A DNA stretch of 6,720 nt, from the NCBI GenBank assembly GCA_019242065.1, contig JAFAWJ010000999.1:1-6720 (forward strand), given 5' to 3'. Positions 1-6,376 of the stretch are shown in pieces (the first letter of the stretch is position 1; every line of letters starts with the position of its first letter). The notes under the pieces are model-generated. The model was not told where the DNA came from and searched no databases. It saw nothing but the letters and a program-made list of their open reading frames with translations. This DNA comes from Chloroflexota bacterium (lineage in GTDB: Bacteria > Chloroflexota > UBA6077 > CF-72). A program made the translations under genes and the position numbers.

Positions 1-2
1 AA

Positions 3-122
3 GGCAAGTTGGCCAGCATGAACCTGTGGCGGAGTATCTTCGAGATCGTGATCGTGGGCGCCGCGTCCGCTGCCGGAGGCTACCTCCTGGGCAGCATGAT
101 CCCCCACCTGTTTGGGTACTGA
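3..122 (+). CDS. C-terminal end of a VIT1/CCC1-like membrane transporter (partial)
   Basis: The reading frame is open from the left edge and stops with TGA at 120-122, giving the last 39 residues of a protein that begins outside the window. The tail reads ...NLWRSIFEIVIVGAASAAG, then GYLLGSMIPHLFGY. It has a tryptophan-arginine just before a hydrophobic, Ala/Gly-rich helix and a short Leu-Gly ending. This is how the last membrane helix of VIT1/CCC1-family iron/manganese transporters, including ferritin-like-domain fusions, typically looks. That family moves Fe2+ or Mn2+ across a membrane. The hydrophobic C-terminal helix is seen directly; the family name is from remembered resemblance over a short stretch, so another small membrane protein is possible. 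An internal ATG at 18-20 is not favoured as a start because the frame continues upstream. Confidence 0.55.
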   Translation, partial: GKLASMNLWRSIFEIVIVGAASAAGGYLLGSMIPHLFGY

Positions 123-174
123 CCAGACCGGCACTCACCGGTAGACCCGCGTGGTCCTATGGTTTCGCAATGCA

Positions 175-220
175 CTCATTGGGCCGAACCCTCAAGTACA
201 TGCCAACGAGGTTCAATGAG
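175..220. repeat. Imperfect inverted repeat after the transporter gene
   Basis: CTCATT at 175-180 pairs with AATGAG at 215-220, and GAACC at 186-190 pairs with GGTTC at 210-214. Five unpaired bases bulge on the left side and a 19-base loop lies in the middle. It sits about 50 bases downstream of the transporter stop and could fold in RNA. There is no T-run after it, so it is not a standard intrinsic terminator. It could equally be chance. The rest of 123-332 shows no gene I can support. Confidence 0.25.
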
Positions 221-332
221 TAGTCCCCCGGTGACCGCGATCAGCGCCATGACCACTACGTGTCCGAGCGTGGGCAGGCGTCCTTCGTCGGCGGTGCTCG
301 CCTGCTCGGCTTGTGACGGGGTCGGTGCGACG

Positions 333-727
333 GTGGCTTCGCTCACTGCCCGATCACTGCGCGCCGCTCGCTGGGGTTCGACCGAGCGCAAAGTGACAAG
401 CGACGATTTCTTCAACGTTGTCGTGACGTGCTATCACCGGATTGACTGGATCAAGAATGACCCGTCCGTTCCGCGCGATGCGAAGGAGGACGTCAACTCG
501 GTCTACTCCAACACATACGTTGGCATCTCTCGGAACCTCAGCAACGCCAGCAAGTGTTTCTCGCTAGACAGCAAGTACAAGCACCGCGTCGTACACGACA
601 GACAGTCGGCAAGGGTTTCGGCTTCGGGCGCTTCGGCGCTGCAAGGTTCGGCTCCGGCGAGGAGTCAATCATGATCAACCTGCTCGATGGTACTTTCATC
701 GACGCACCAGTGGTCGGTGCTTCGTGA
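333..727 (+). pseudogene. Frameshifted small hypothetical protein gene
   Basis: Frame one runs from about GTG 333 and reads through RAARWGSTERKVTSDDFFNV, then CYHRIDWIKNDPSVP, RNLSNASKCFSLDSKYKHRV. From about 611 the sense continues in another frame as KGFGFGRFGAARFGSGEESI, then MINLLDGTFIDAPVVGAS and TGA at 725-727. The two halves join as one plausible protein of about 130 residues: an aromatic-rich helical start, an Asn-x-x-Asn-Ala-Ser-Lys helix, and a Gly/Phe-rich then beta-like end. I recall similar small uncharacterised bacterial proteins with 'YHLxDWIKND' and 'SKHF' motifs but cannot name the family. A single indel between about 590 and 611 explains the break, either a real mutation or a sequencing error. 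The start is uncertain: no good ribosome site precedes GTG 333, and in-frame sequence further upstream (159-332) looks non-coding. The end may also be truncated, because transposase-like sequence begins immediately after the stop. Confidence 0.5.
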
Positions 728-1190
728 GCGGGCTCGCCTCCAGCGCGACCGTTCCTGAGCCTGCCCGAGCTCGACGAGCGCCTGCGCACCTTTCTGGTCG
801 AGACCTACCAGCAGCGCGTGCATAGCGAAACAGGCGCTGCATCTGAAGCACGCTGGGCGATGGGTGGGTTCCTACGACTGCCGGACTCCGCCGAGCAACT
901 CGACCTGCTCTTGCTGACAGTGGCCAAACCACGCCGCGTCCATCCCGACGAAATCCATTTTCAGGGGTACCGTTATCTTGACACGACGCTCGCCGCGTAC
1001 GTCGGCTGGGATGTCATCATTCGCAGCGACCCACGTAAACTGGCCGAGTTGCGCGTCTACTTTGGAGACGTGTCCCGGTGTCGGGCGATCTGTCCTGACT
1101 GGCGACCTGGACCTGGAGCGGGGTGCGCGCCGCGCACGCAGCGCGGCGGCATCGGCGATCGGCAGCGGCACGTTTCTCGATGCAACCCGT
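728..1190 (+). pseudogene. Remnant of a Mu-type DDE transposase, C-terminal region
   Basis: A continuous frame from 728 to 1102 reads PFLSLPELDERLRTFLVETY, QQRVHSETG, GGFLRLPDSAEQLDLLLLTV, AKPRRVHPDEIHFQGYRYLD, TTLAAYVGWDVIIRSDPRKL and CRAICPDW. This matches, from memory, the end of the catalytic core and the Mu-transposase C-terminal beta-barrel domain. The 'RRVHPDGIHFQGLRYLD' stretch and the 'IRYDPRD...' stretch are its hallmarks. The catalytic DDE core, the N-terminal helix-turn-helix and a start codon are missing, so it cannot act. After 1102 the sense appears to shift frame (LTGDLDLERGARRARSAA from 1095 in another frame) and then fades near 1190. Stops, lost parts and frame changes mark it as decayed. 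The intact element would have moved DNA by strand transfer. No terminal repeats or target duplication could be identified around it. Confidence 0.8.
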
Positions 1191-1283
1191 TACTTCAAAA
1201 ACCCTAACGCCGGGACCCACCAAATTGCCACTCCGCCCACCTAATCTGCGGACGTGTCTGACTCAGATTTCAGTAGGACTGGC

Positions 1284-1313
1284 GAGCCGCCGCCAGCCGC
1301 CGACGGGCGGCTC
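1284..1313. repeat. GC-rich hairpin, 8-bp stem
   Basis: GAGCCGCC at 1284-1291 is the exact reverse complement of GGCGGCTC at 1306-1313, with a 14-base loop between. A run of five T lies 12 bases beyond (1325-1329), too far for a classic intrinsic terminator. It lies between the transposase remnant and the regulator gene, so it could insulate the regulator from upstream transcription, be a decayed element end, or be chance in GC-rich DNA. Confidence 0.35.
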
Positions 1314-1374
1314 ATCCGACATGCGTTTTTACTGCGCGCGGCCATACGGCGTCAGCCAGCGGTGGCGGTCACGC

Positions 1375-1402
1375 TAGACTTTTCTGAGCACGATCAGATA
1401 AA
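1375..1402 (+). promoter_or_regulatory. Weak sigma-70-like promoter candidate for the regulator gene
   Basis: TAGACT (1375-1380) and GATAAA (1397-1402) each match 4 of 6 consensus bases, with a 16-base spacer, in a locally AT-richer patch of the upstream region. It would leave a leader of about 200 bases. This is a pattern match only, and GC-rich genomes often use other promoter forms. Confidence 0.2.
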
Positions 1403-1607
1403 CCACGCCAGGAGTGTGGAGTCGAAGGCGGCCGGGGCAAGCGCCATCCCAGATGTCCTCCGGCGCGATGTACCGTGGACCGATGTCCTACGCAGCGTAC
1501 GGTCCGAATCTCCGTTGGACCGCCTCTTCAACCGACTCTCGTCTTCCGCGTACTTTCCATACGGCGGCGAACCGCGGCTGTGCGCGCGCCAGACCTTAGC
1601 CGACTAG

Positions 1608-4115
1608 ATGCCGAGGGATGGTGTGGCACTCCCGCTCACTACCTTTGTAGGTCGGCAGCGGGAAGTTGCACGCCTCGAGCACCTGCTCAGTTCGACCCGA
1701 CTTCTGACGCTGGTTGGACCAGGCGGTGTCGGCAAAACGCGCCTGGCGGTCAAGCTCATGACGGAATCCGCTCATGACTACGCGGACGGCGCGCGGCTGG
1801 TCGAATTGGAGGCATTGACCGACCCGGAGCTAGTCGTGCATGCGATGGCTTCCGCCTTGGGGCTTGGGGATCAGACAGGCCTGCCACTGCTCAACACCCT
1901 CCTCGACGTCGTTCGCGACAAGCACCTGCTGCTGGTCCTCGACAACTGCGAGCACGTGGCCGCCGCCTGCGCCGAGATGGTGTACCTCCTCCTGGCAACC
2001 AGTCCGCGGCTGCGCATCATGGCCACCAGCCGCGCGCCATTGAACGTGGACGGCGAGACAACCTGGCTGGTTCCTCCGCTGGAGGTGCCCACACCTGAGA
2101 CGCCTGTCGGCGAGCAGATGCACTTCGACGCGGTGCAGCTATTCCTGGAGCGCGCCTGCTCCGTGCGGCCGGATTTCGAGTTGACGGATGACAATCGCGA
2201 CGCGGTGGCCGCCATTTGTCGCGTACTCGACGGTATTCCGCTTGCCCTGGAACTGGCCGCGGCACGGTTGCGAGCGCTGGCGACGGACGAGATTCTGGCA
2301 CGGCTGAGTACCGACCTCTCGCTACTCGTCAGCAACAGTCGTACGCTCCCCCAACGACAGCGCACGCTTCGCACCACGCAGGAGTGGAGCTACAACCTGC
2401 TCGGCGAAGCGGAGCGTCAGGCGTTCGAACGATTGTCCGTGTTCGCGGGTAGCTGGACCCTCGAGGCTGCTGAGGTGGTCTGCTCCGGCGATGGGATCGA
2501 TCGGGAAAGCGTCCTCGATCTTGTGGCCTCGCTCGTGGACAAATCGCTGGTGCTGATGGACGCGCGACATGGGCCGAGCCGCTACCGACTATTGCGCCCA
2601 CTGCAGCAGTTTGCTTTTGAACGACTGGAGCAGCGCGGCCCGGCCGAAATGGCCGGCGTCCGAAATCGGCACGCCGAGTTCTTCGTGGGGCTCGCCACTC
2701 GATCGTTTGCGCCGAACTGGGAGGCATCCGCGGAGCAGCTCGCGCAGGTCGGCTATCGGCGCGATCGGCTCGAGCACCTGGAAGGCGACCACGACAATTT
2801 TCGTTCTGCGCTTGGCTGGTTGGTCGCGAACGAGAGCGTGGATGCGGCGCAGCGGCTTGGAGCAGGCCTGTGGCAGTTCTGGCTGCTGCGGAACTATCTC
2901 ACCGAGGGTCGCACGTGGCTGCAACGCATCCTGCAATTACCTGGCGGGGATGCTTCAACGCGCATCCGGCTGCTGCTGGGGGCGGGTTTCCTGGCGTTTC
3001 GCCACGACGCCGTTGCGTCCGAAGGCTCCTTGGCCGAGGAGGCGCTGTCGCTTGCGCAGCAGGTCGGCGACACCGCCGGGATGGCATTGGCGCTCTACCG
3101 ACTTGGTGATGTAGCGCGCGCCAGTGGCGATCATGTCCGGGCGTGCGCACTGCTGGACGAGGCGATCAACGCGAGTCGAGACGCCGATAACGCGAGTCTC
3201 GAAGCATTCGCTCGGACCGCCCGTGGTTCAGTCGCCATGGCGGAAGGCGACCTTGAGTCCGCGCGAGCGGTCCTGATCGACGCGATGGCAGGCTTTCGAC
3301 ATGGTGGTAACCGCTATGGACTGGCGGTCTGCGCGCGGCGGCTGGGCGCTGTGCTCTATCGACTTGGCGAGTACACCGAAGGATGCGCGCTGCTCGAAGA
3401 AAGTCTGGCCGGGCTGCGCGACTTTGGCGATGTCTGGCACGCCGCCATCGTGCTCTGGGAATTGAGCATGATCGCGATCGAGCAGCAGGACACGTCGCGT
3501 GCCTGGGACGTGCTCAACCAGGGGTTGCGGCTGTGCCGCGAGGTCGGCGACCAGGGACGGGTGTCCTGGTTTCTGCAGGGTCTGGCGTGTCTCGCTGCCT
3601 CGCAGCACCAGCCGGTGCGCGCGCTCCGACTGGCCTCGGCTGCGAGCAGTCTTGCGGCGCGGAACCGGGGCGCGCCCGAAGCCACTCGCTCGGGACTGCC
3701 CTACAGCTGGCAGTTCTCGGTTGTTGCGTTCAAGGGAGCGCCTGGCGTGCTGTCGCTGGACGCGACCGGCGGCTATCTGGGCGCCGCACGCAAGCAGTTG
3801 GGTGGTTCCGCCGCCGACCAGGCCTGGTCCGACGGTGCACGGCTGTCCCTCGCCGAGGCGATCGAATACGCCCTGACACCGGAGCCATCACTGGTCTCCG
3901 CCACTGCCCGGAACGGTGTAAACCGGTTCGGACTCACCCCGCGCGAGTTCCAGGTCCTTCAGCTCGTGTCTGAGGGCAAAACAAACCGCCAGATCGCGGA
4001 CGAGCTTGTACTGAGCGACAAGACCGTCAAACGCCATCTTGACAACGTCTTCAGCAAGCTCGGCGTCTCGTCGCGCGCGGCCGCCACGGCAGCGATGCTC
4101 CGCCATCAGCCCTGA
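1608..4115 (+). CDS. LuxR-family transcriptional regulator with NB-ARC-like ATPase and TPR-like domains
   Basis: An 835-residue STAND-type signalling regulator. A ligand or protein signal is thought to promote ATP-dependent oligomerisation that presents a C-terminal DNA-binding domain. Seen in order: an entry motif PLTTFVGRQREV (9-20), Walker A GPGGVGKT (37-44), Walker B LLLVLDNCEH (107-116), a sensor ATSR (139-142), and the GIPLALELAAARLRAL motif (209-224). A winged-helix segment follows at about 258-330 (SYNLLGEAERQAFERLSVFA, then DLVASLVDKSLV). Helical TPR-like repeats fill about 350-740. A LuxR/GerE helix-turn-helix ends it at 774-835, with GLTPRE at 775-780 and RQIADELVLSDKTVKRHL as the recognition region. 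All ATPase and DNA-contact motifs look intact. Start choice is uncertain: ATG 1608 abuts a TAG and has no Shine-Dalgarno, while GTG 1623 has GAGGGA four bases upstream, and both leave the entry motif whole. It is followed on the same strand by the lipoprotein and methyltransferase genes, the likely local targets (inference). The inducing signal cannot be read from the sequence. Confidence 0.93.
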   Translation: MPRDGVALPLTTFVGRQREVARLEHLLSSTRLLTLVGPGGVGKTRLAVKLMTESAHDYADGARLVELEALTDPELVVHAMASALGLGDQTGLPLLNTLLDVVRDKHLLLVLDNCEHVAAACAEMVYLLLATSPRLRIMATSRAPLNVDGETTWLVPPLEVPTPETPVGEQMHFDAVQLFLERACSVRPDFELTDDNRDAVAAICRVLDGIPLALELAAARLRALATDEILARLSTDLSLLVSNSRTLPQRQRTLRTTQEWSYNLLGEAERQAFERLSVFAGSWTLEAAEVVCSGDGIDRESVLDLVASLVDKSLVLMDARHGPSRYRLLRPLQQFAFERLEQRGPAEMAGVRNRHAEFFVGLATRSFAPNWEASAEQLAQVGYRRDRLEHLEGDHDNFRSALGWLVANESVDAAQRLGAGLWQFWLLRNYLTEGRTWLQRILQLPGGDASTRIRLLLGAGFLAFRHDAVASEGSLAEEALSLAQQVGDTAGMALALYRLGDVARASGDHVRACALLDEAINASRDADNASLEAFARTARGSVAMAEGDLESARAVLIDAMAGFRHGGNRYGLAVCARRLGAVLYRLGEYTEGCALLEESLAGLRDFGDVWHAAIVLWELSMIAIEQQDTSRAWDVLNQGLRLCREVGDQGRVSWFLQGLACLAASQHQPVRALRLASAASSLAARNRGAPEATRSGLPYSWQFSVVAFKGAPGVLSLDATGGYLGAARKQLGGSAADQAWSDGARLSLAEAIEYALTPEPSLVSATARNGVNRFGLTPREFQVLQLVSEGKTNRQIADELVLSDKTVKRHLDNVFSKLGVSSRAAATAAMLRHQP

Positions 4116-4124
4116 TTGGGCCGA

Positions 4125-4161
4125 ATGGTCCAATTTGACACCCACGGCGCACATGGACCAT
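4125..4161. promoter_or_regulatory. Inverted-repeat operator candidate upstream of the lipoprotein gene
   Basis: ATGGTCCA (4125-4132) is the exact reverse complement of TGGACCAT (4154-4161), with 21 bases between the arms and 29 bases between their centres, nearly three helical turns. The right arm overlaps a second perfect palindrome, ACCATATGGT (4157-4166). The arms flank the TTGACA at 4135-4140 in an 88-base intergenic gap, which is where a regulator would sit. The neighbouring LuxR-family protein is the natural candidate to bind it, but that link is inference. Confidence 0.4.
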
Positions 4162-4164
4162 ATG
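4135..4164 (+). promoter_or_regulatory. Promoter candidate for the lipoprotein-methyltransferase operon
   Basis: A perfect TTGACA at 4135-4140 is followed after 18 bases by CATATG (4159-4164), only 3 of 6 for a -10 box. A strong -35 with a poor -10 would fit a promoter that needs an activator, in keeping with the surrounding inverted repeats. Transcription would start about 30 bases before the lipoprotein ATG. Read-through from the regulator gene is an alternative, since no terminator is visible after it. Confidence 0.35.
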
Positions 4165-4203
4165 GTGGATGCTCCTCATCAAAGCGCGGCGTAGGTTTGA
4201 CCC

Positions 4204-5229
4204 ATGCTTCACAGGTCGTCCTTCGGTCTTCTGGGCGGTCTTACGTCACTCGTTGCCCTGCTGGTGGGGTGTGCGCCCGCCCCGGCTGCGCCAACACCCG
4301 TCCATGTACAGGTAGTGGGTACGACATCGGAAGCGGCGCTCTACCTCGCCCTGGAGCGCGGCTACTTCGCCCAGAAGAACATCGCCACGGACTTCATCAC
4401 GCTCGACTCGGCGGCGAAGTCTATTCCGTATCTCGCCAACGGAGACATCGACGTCGCCGCCGGTGTGCTCTCGGCGGGCCTGTTCAACGCGGTCAATCAG
4501 GGCCTCGACATTCGCATCGTCGCCTCGCAGTCAGAGAACCGCGGCTGTGAACACTCGGCTACCTGGGTCCTCGTCCGCAAGGATCTTGCCGACAGCGGCG
4601 CGATTCGGGCTACGGAGGACCTGAGGGGTCGCCGAATCGCGCTGGCCTCGAAAGCCAGCACGGTGGAGTATCTCGCCGATGCCCTGTTGCGGCAGGGCAA
4701 TCTGCAGCCGAGCGACGTGGAGTACGTCGAATTGCCCTTCGGCGACATGGGCGCGGCGTTCGCCAATCACGCCATCGATGTCGCGATCGGCAGCGAGCCC
4801 ACGGCGACCAGCTACGCCGATAACAACCTGGCCACGAAGTGGCTGTGCGCCTCCGACATCATGCCGAATCTGCAGTACACGTACATTTTCTTCGGGCCGC
4901 GTTTCTGGCGCGATCACCCGCAGGTGGCGCAAGCCTGGATGGCGGCCTACCTGCGCGGCGTGAATGACTGGCAGGCAGCGCTGAACTCCGCTGAGTTACG
5001 CCAGCCGGCGCTGGAGACGCTGACGCGATTCACGCCTGTCAAGGACGTCGGCCTGCTCGCGCGGATGAATCTGTCGGCGCTTACTCCCGGAGGCGCTATG
5101 CATCTCGACAACATCCGCAACCAGGTCGCCTGGGCTCGCGAGCGGGGGTACATCGACAAGGAACCTTCCGTGGACGTGCTGGTGGACTCGAGCTTCGTCG
5201 ACCAGGCCGCGCGCGCCACCGGCAAATAG
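4204..5229 (+). CDS. ABC-type substrate-binding lipoprotein, SsuA/TauA/NMT1-like
   Basis: 341 residues. A positively charged start (MLHR) is followed by a hydrophobic stretch and a lipobox ending LVG-Cys23, so it should be exported, cut before Cys23 and lipid-anchored outside the membrane. The following APAPAAPTP is a flexible tether. The body has the two-lobe periplasmic-binding fold of the SsuA/TauA/NMT1-THI5 group: TSEAALYLALERGYFAQKNI (41-60) for the first strand-helix, LANGDIDVAAG (77-87), DLRGRRIALASKASTVEYL (139-157) for the 'Asp-Leu-Lys-Gly-Lys' lobe entry, and IDVAIGSEPTATSYA (191-205) lining the cleft. Relatives bind sulfonates, taurine, nitrate, pyrimidine precursors or aromatic acids, and the ligand here cannot be assigned. 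Two further cysteines (115, 215) could form a disulfide. No permease or ATPase gene is in the window, so it is an orphan here. ATG 4204 is chosen because it supplies the signal peptide; the ribosome site is weak (TAGG, 8 bases upstream). Confidence 0.88.
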   Translation: MLHRSSFGLLGGLTSLVALLVGCAPAPAAPTPVHVQVVGTTSEAALYLALERGYFAQKNIATDFITLDSAAKSIPYLANGDIDVAAGVLSAGLFNAVNQGLDIRIVASQSENRGCEHSATWVLVRKDLADSGAIRATEDLRGRRIALASKASTVEYLADALLRQGNLQPSDVEYVELPFGDMGAAFANHAIDVAIGSEPTATSYADNNLATKWLCASDIMPNLQYTYIFFGPRFWRDHPQVAQAWMAAYLRGVNDWQAALNSAELRQPALETLTRFTPVKDVGLLARMNLSALTPGGAMHLDNIRNQVAWARERGYIDKEPSVDVLVDSSFVDQAARATGK

Positions 5230-5232
5230 GAG
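5228..5232 (+). promoter_or_regulatory. Ribosome binding site of the methyltransferase gene
   Basis: AGGAG overlaps the TAG stop of the lipoprotein gene and lies 8 bases before ATG 5241. This fixes the methyltransferase start and argues for coupled translation of the two genes. Confidence 0.75.
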
Positions 5233-5240
5233 CCTGGATC

Positions 5241-6257
5241 ATGAACTCTAACGCATCTCACGCGCGCGCCGGGCTGCTGCAGCTTGTCAACGGGTTCGAA
5301 GTCTCACGTGCAATCCAGGTCGCCGCCACGCTCGGGCTGGCTGATCTCATGCTCGAGCGGCCACAGACTCTTGCCGAGCTGGCCAACGCATCCGGCACCC
5401 ACGCGCCAAGCCTGTACCGCCTGATGCGTGCGCTGACCAATGTCGGAGTATTCGCCGAAAGTAGCGAGGGCGAGTTCTCGTTGACCCTCCAGGGCGAATG
5501 GCTCCGGTCCGATCTGCCGGATTCAGTCCGCTTCTGGGCGATTGCCACTGGCAGTCCGTCGTTCTGGGCAAGCTGGGGCGACCTGGAGCAAACCATCCAG
5601 ACTGGTGAGGCGGCGTTCCCGCGAGTCCACGGCGTCTCGAATTGGAGTTACCGAGCCCACAACCGGCGAGCCGGTGCGGAGTTCGACGCCGCGATGGCGT
5701 CGAATTCCGCGGCGGTGGCGGCGACAATCGCCGAGACCTACCCGTTCTCGCAGTTCAACACCGTTGCTGATATCGGCGGTGGTCGGGGTGCGCTGATCTC
5801 AGCCGTGCTCATGACACACCCACATCTGCGCGGCCTCCTGTTCGATCAGCCGCACGTGGTCGCCGGTGCCAGCCCACTGCTGGAGCGGGCGGGAGTGCTG
5901 GATCGCTGCGAGGTCATTGGTGGGAACTTCCTCGAGTCCGTCCCAGGCGGCGCCGACGTGTACGTCCTGAAAAACATCGCCAGCGACTGGGACGATGCAA
6001 CCGCCACCCGCATCCTTGAGAACTGCCGTACCGCGATGCACGATCAAGCGAGAGTTGTGCTGGTAGAGCCTGTTCTCGACCGACACAGCCACCCGAACCT
6101 GGCCGTGTTCAGCGACCTGCGCATGCTGGTTATGAATGGAGGTCGAGCTCGGACGTGCGTCGAATTCGAGCGCCTTTTCGCGAGCGCGGGCCTGCATTTC
6201 GAGCGGATGTTTCGGACCGACTCGCCGCTCCACGTTCTGGAAGCGCGGCCGGCGTGA
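5241..6257 (+). CDS. Family-2 SAM-dependent O-methyltransferase-fold protein with altered active site
   Basis: 338 residues, the normal length for COMT-like small-molecule O-methyltransferases, which move a methyl group from S-adenosylmethionine to a hydroxyl. The N-terminal dimerisation winged helix spans about 10-90 (GFEVSRAIQVAATLGLADLM, then SLYRLMRALTNVGVFAE). The Rossmann domain carries the SAM loop VADIGGGRGALI (175-186), the acidic ribose-binding region near FDQPHVV (201-207), and GGNFLESVPGGADVYVLKN (227-245). At the usual catalytic spot, where relatives have 'LKxIxHDW', it reads LKNIASDW, so the His is Ser248. The 'GG-K/R-E-R-T' motif reads GGRART, so its Glu is Ala303. Glu276 in VLVEPVLD is kept. 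Fold and SAM binding look sound, but methyl transfer by the standard base is doubtful. Some members of this fold, such as anthracycline enzyme RdmB, do other chemistry. It is in an operon with the lipoprotein, 11 bases downstream. The substrate is unknown. Confidence 0.88.
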   Translation: MNSNASHARAGLLQLVNGFEVSRAIQVAATLGLADLMLERPQTLAELANASGTHAPSLYRLMRALTNVGVFAESSEGEFSLTLQGEWLRSDLPDSVRFWAIATGSPSFWASWGDLEQTIQTGEAAFPRVHGVSNWSYRAHNRRAGAEFDAAMASNSAAVAATIAETYPFSQFNTVADIGGGRGALISAVLMTHPHLRGLLFDQPHVVAGASPLLERAGVLDRCEVIGGNFLESVPGGADVYVLKNIASDWDDATATRILENCRTAMHDQARVVLVEPVLDRHSHPNLAVFSDLRMLVMNGGRARTCVEFERLFASAGLHFERMFRTDSPLHVLEARPA

Positions 6258-6366
6258 CGGTGCGCGCGCAGTGTCTAATGGTTAGCCGGCTGTTGCCTGG
6301 TCCAATGTCTTCATCCGAAAGCTTGTCCTCTGGCACGCCATTCGCGAGCCTGGCGACGTTTACTCC

Positions 6367-6371
6367 AGGAG
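6367..6371 (+). promoter_or_regulatory. Ribosome binding site favouring start 6377
   Basis: AGGAG lies five bases before ATG 6377. The in-frame ATG at 6305 has no comparable site, so 6377 is the better start for the membrane protein. Confidence 0.6.
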
Positions 6372-6376
6372 ACAGC

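Larger units (their letters stand above)
1191..1607. other. Gene-free stretch upstream of the LuxR-family regulator
   Basis: About 400 bases with no protein I can recognise. A GTG-started open frame of 117 codons spans 1254-1607 and ends in TAG directly abutting the regulator's ATG in the same frame. Its translation is rich in Arg, Ser, Ala and Pro, has no recognisable motif and has no ribosome site, so I treat it as chance. The stretch holds a GC-rich hairpin (1284-1313) and a weak promoter-like pair (1375-1402). It probably contains the regulator's promoter. Confidence 0.5.

Noticed and set aside
159..332. Possible N-terminal extension of the frameshifted hypothetical gene
   Set aside because: The frame is open, but the translation (Cys, Ser and Thr rich, no motif) does not resemble the following helical domain and has no ribosome site.
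176..415. Minus-strand 79-codon frame with a hydrophobic stretch (GHVVVMALIAVTGGLLI)
   Set aside because: It starts at TTG, has no recognised similarity, and overlaps the more convincing + strand hypothetical gene fragment. The hydrophobic stretch may be chance.
1284..1329. Intrinsic terminator (hairpin 1284-1313 plus T-run 1325-1329)
   Set aside because: The T-run is 12 bases past the stem, too far for standard Rho-independent termination. Kept only as a hairpin.
1254..1607. 117-codon + strand frame just before the regulator
   Set aside because: GTG start without a ribosome site, low-complexity Arg/Ser/Ala/Pro translation, and no recognisable domain.
3383..3973. 196-codon alternate + strand frame inside the regulator
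   Set aside because: It is an Arg/Gly/Ala-rich shadow of the regulator's TPR and pre-LuxR region, which is clearly coding in the main frame.
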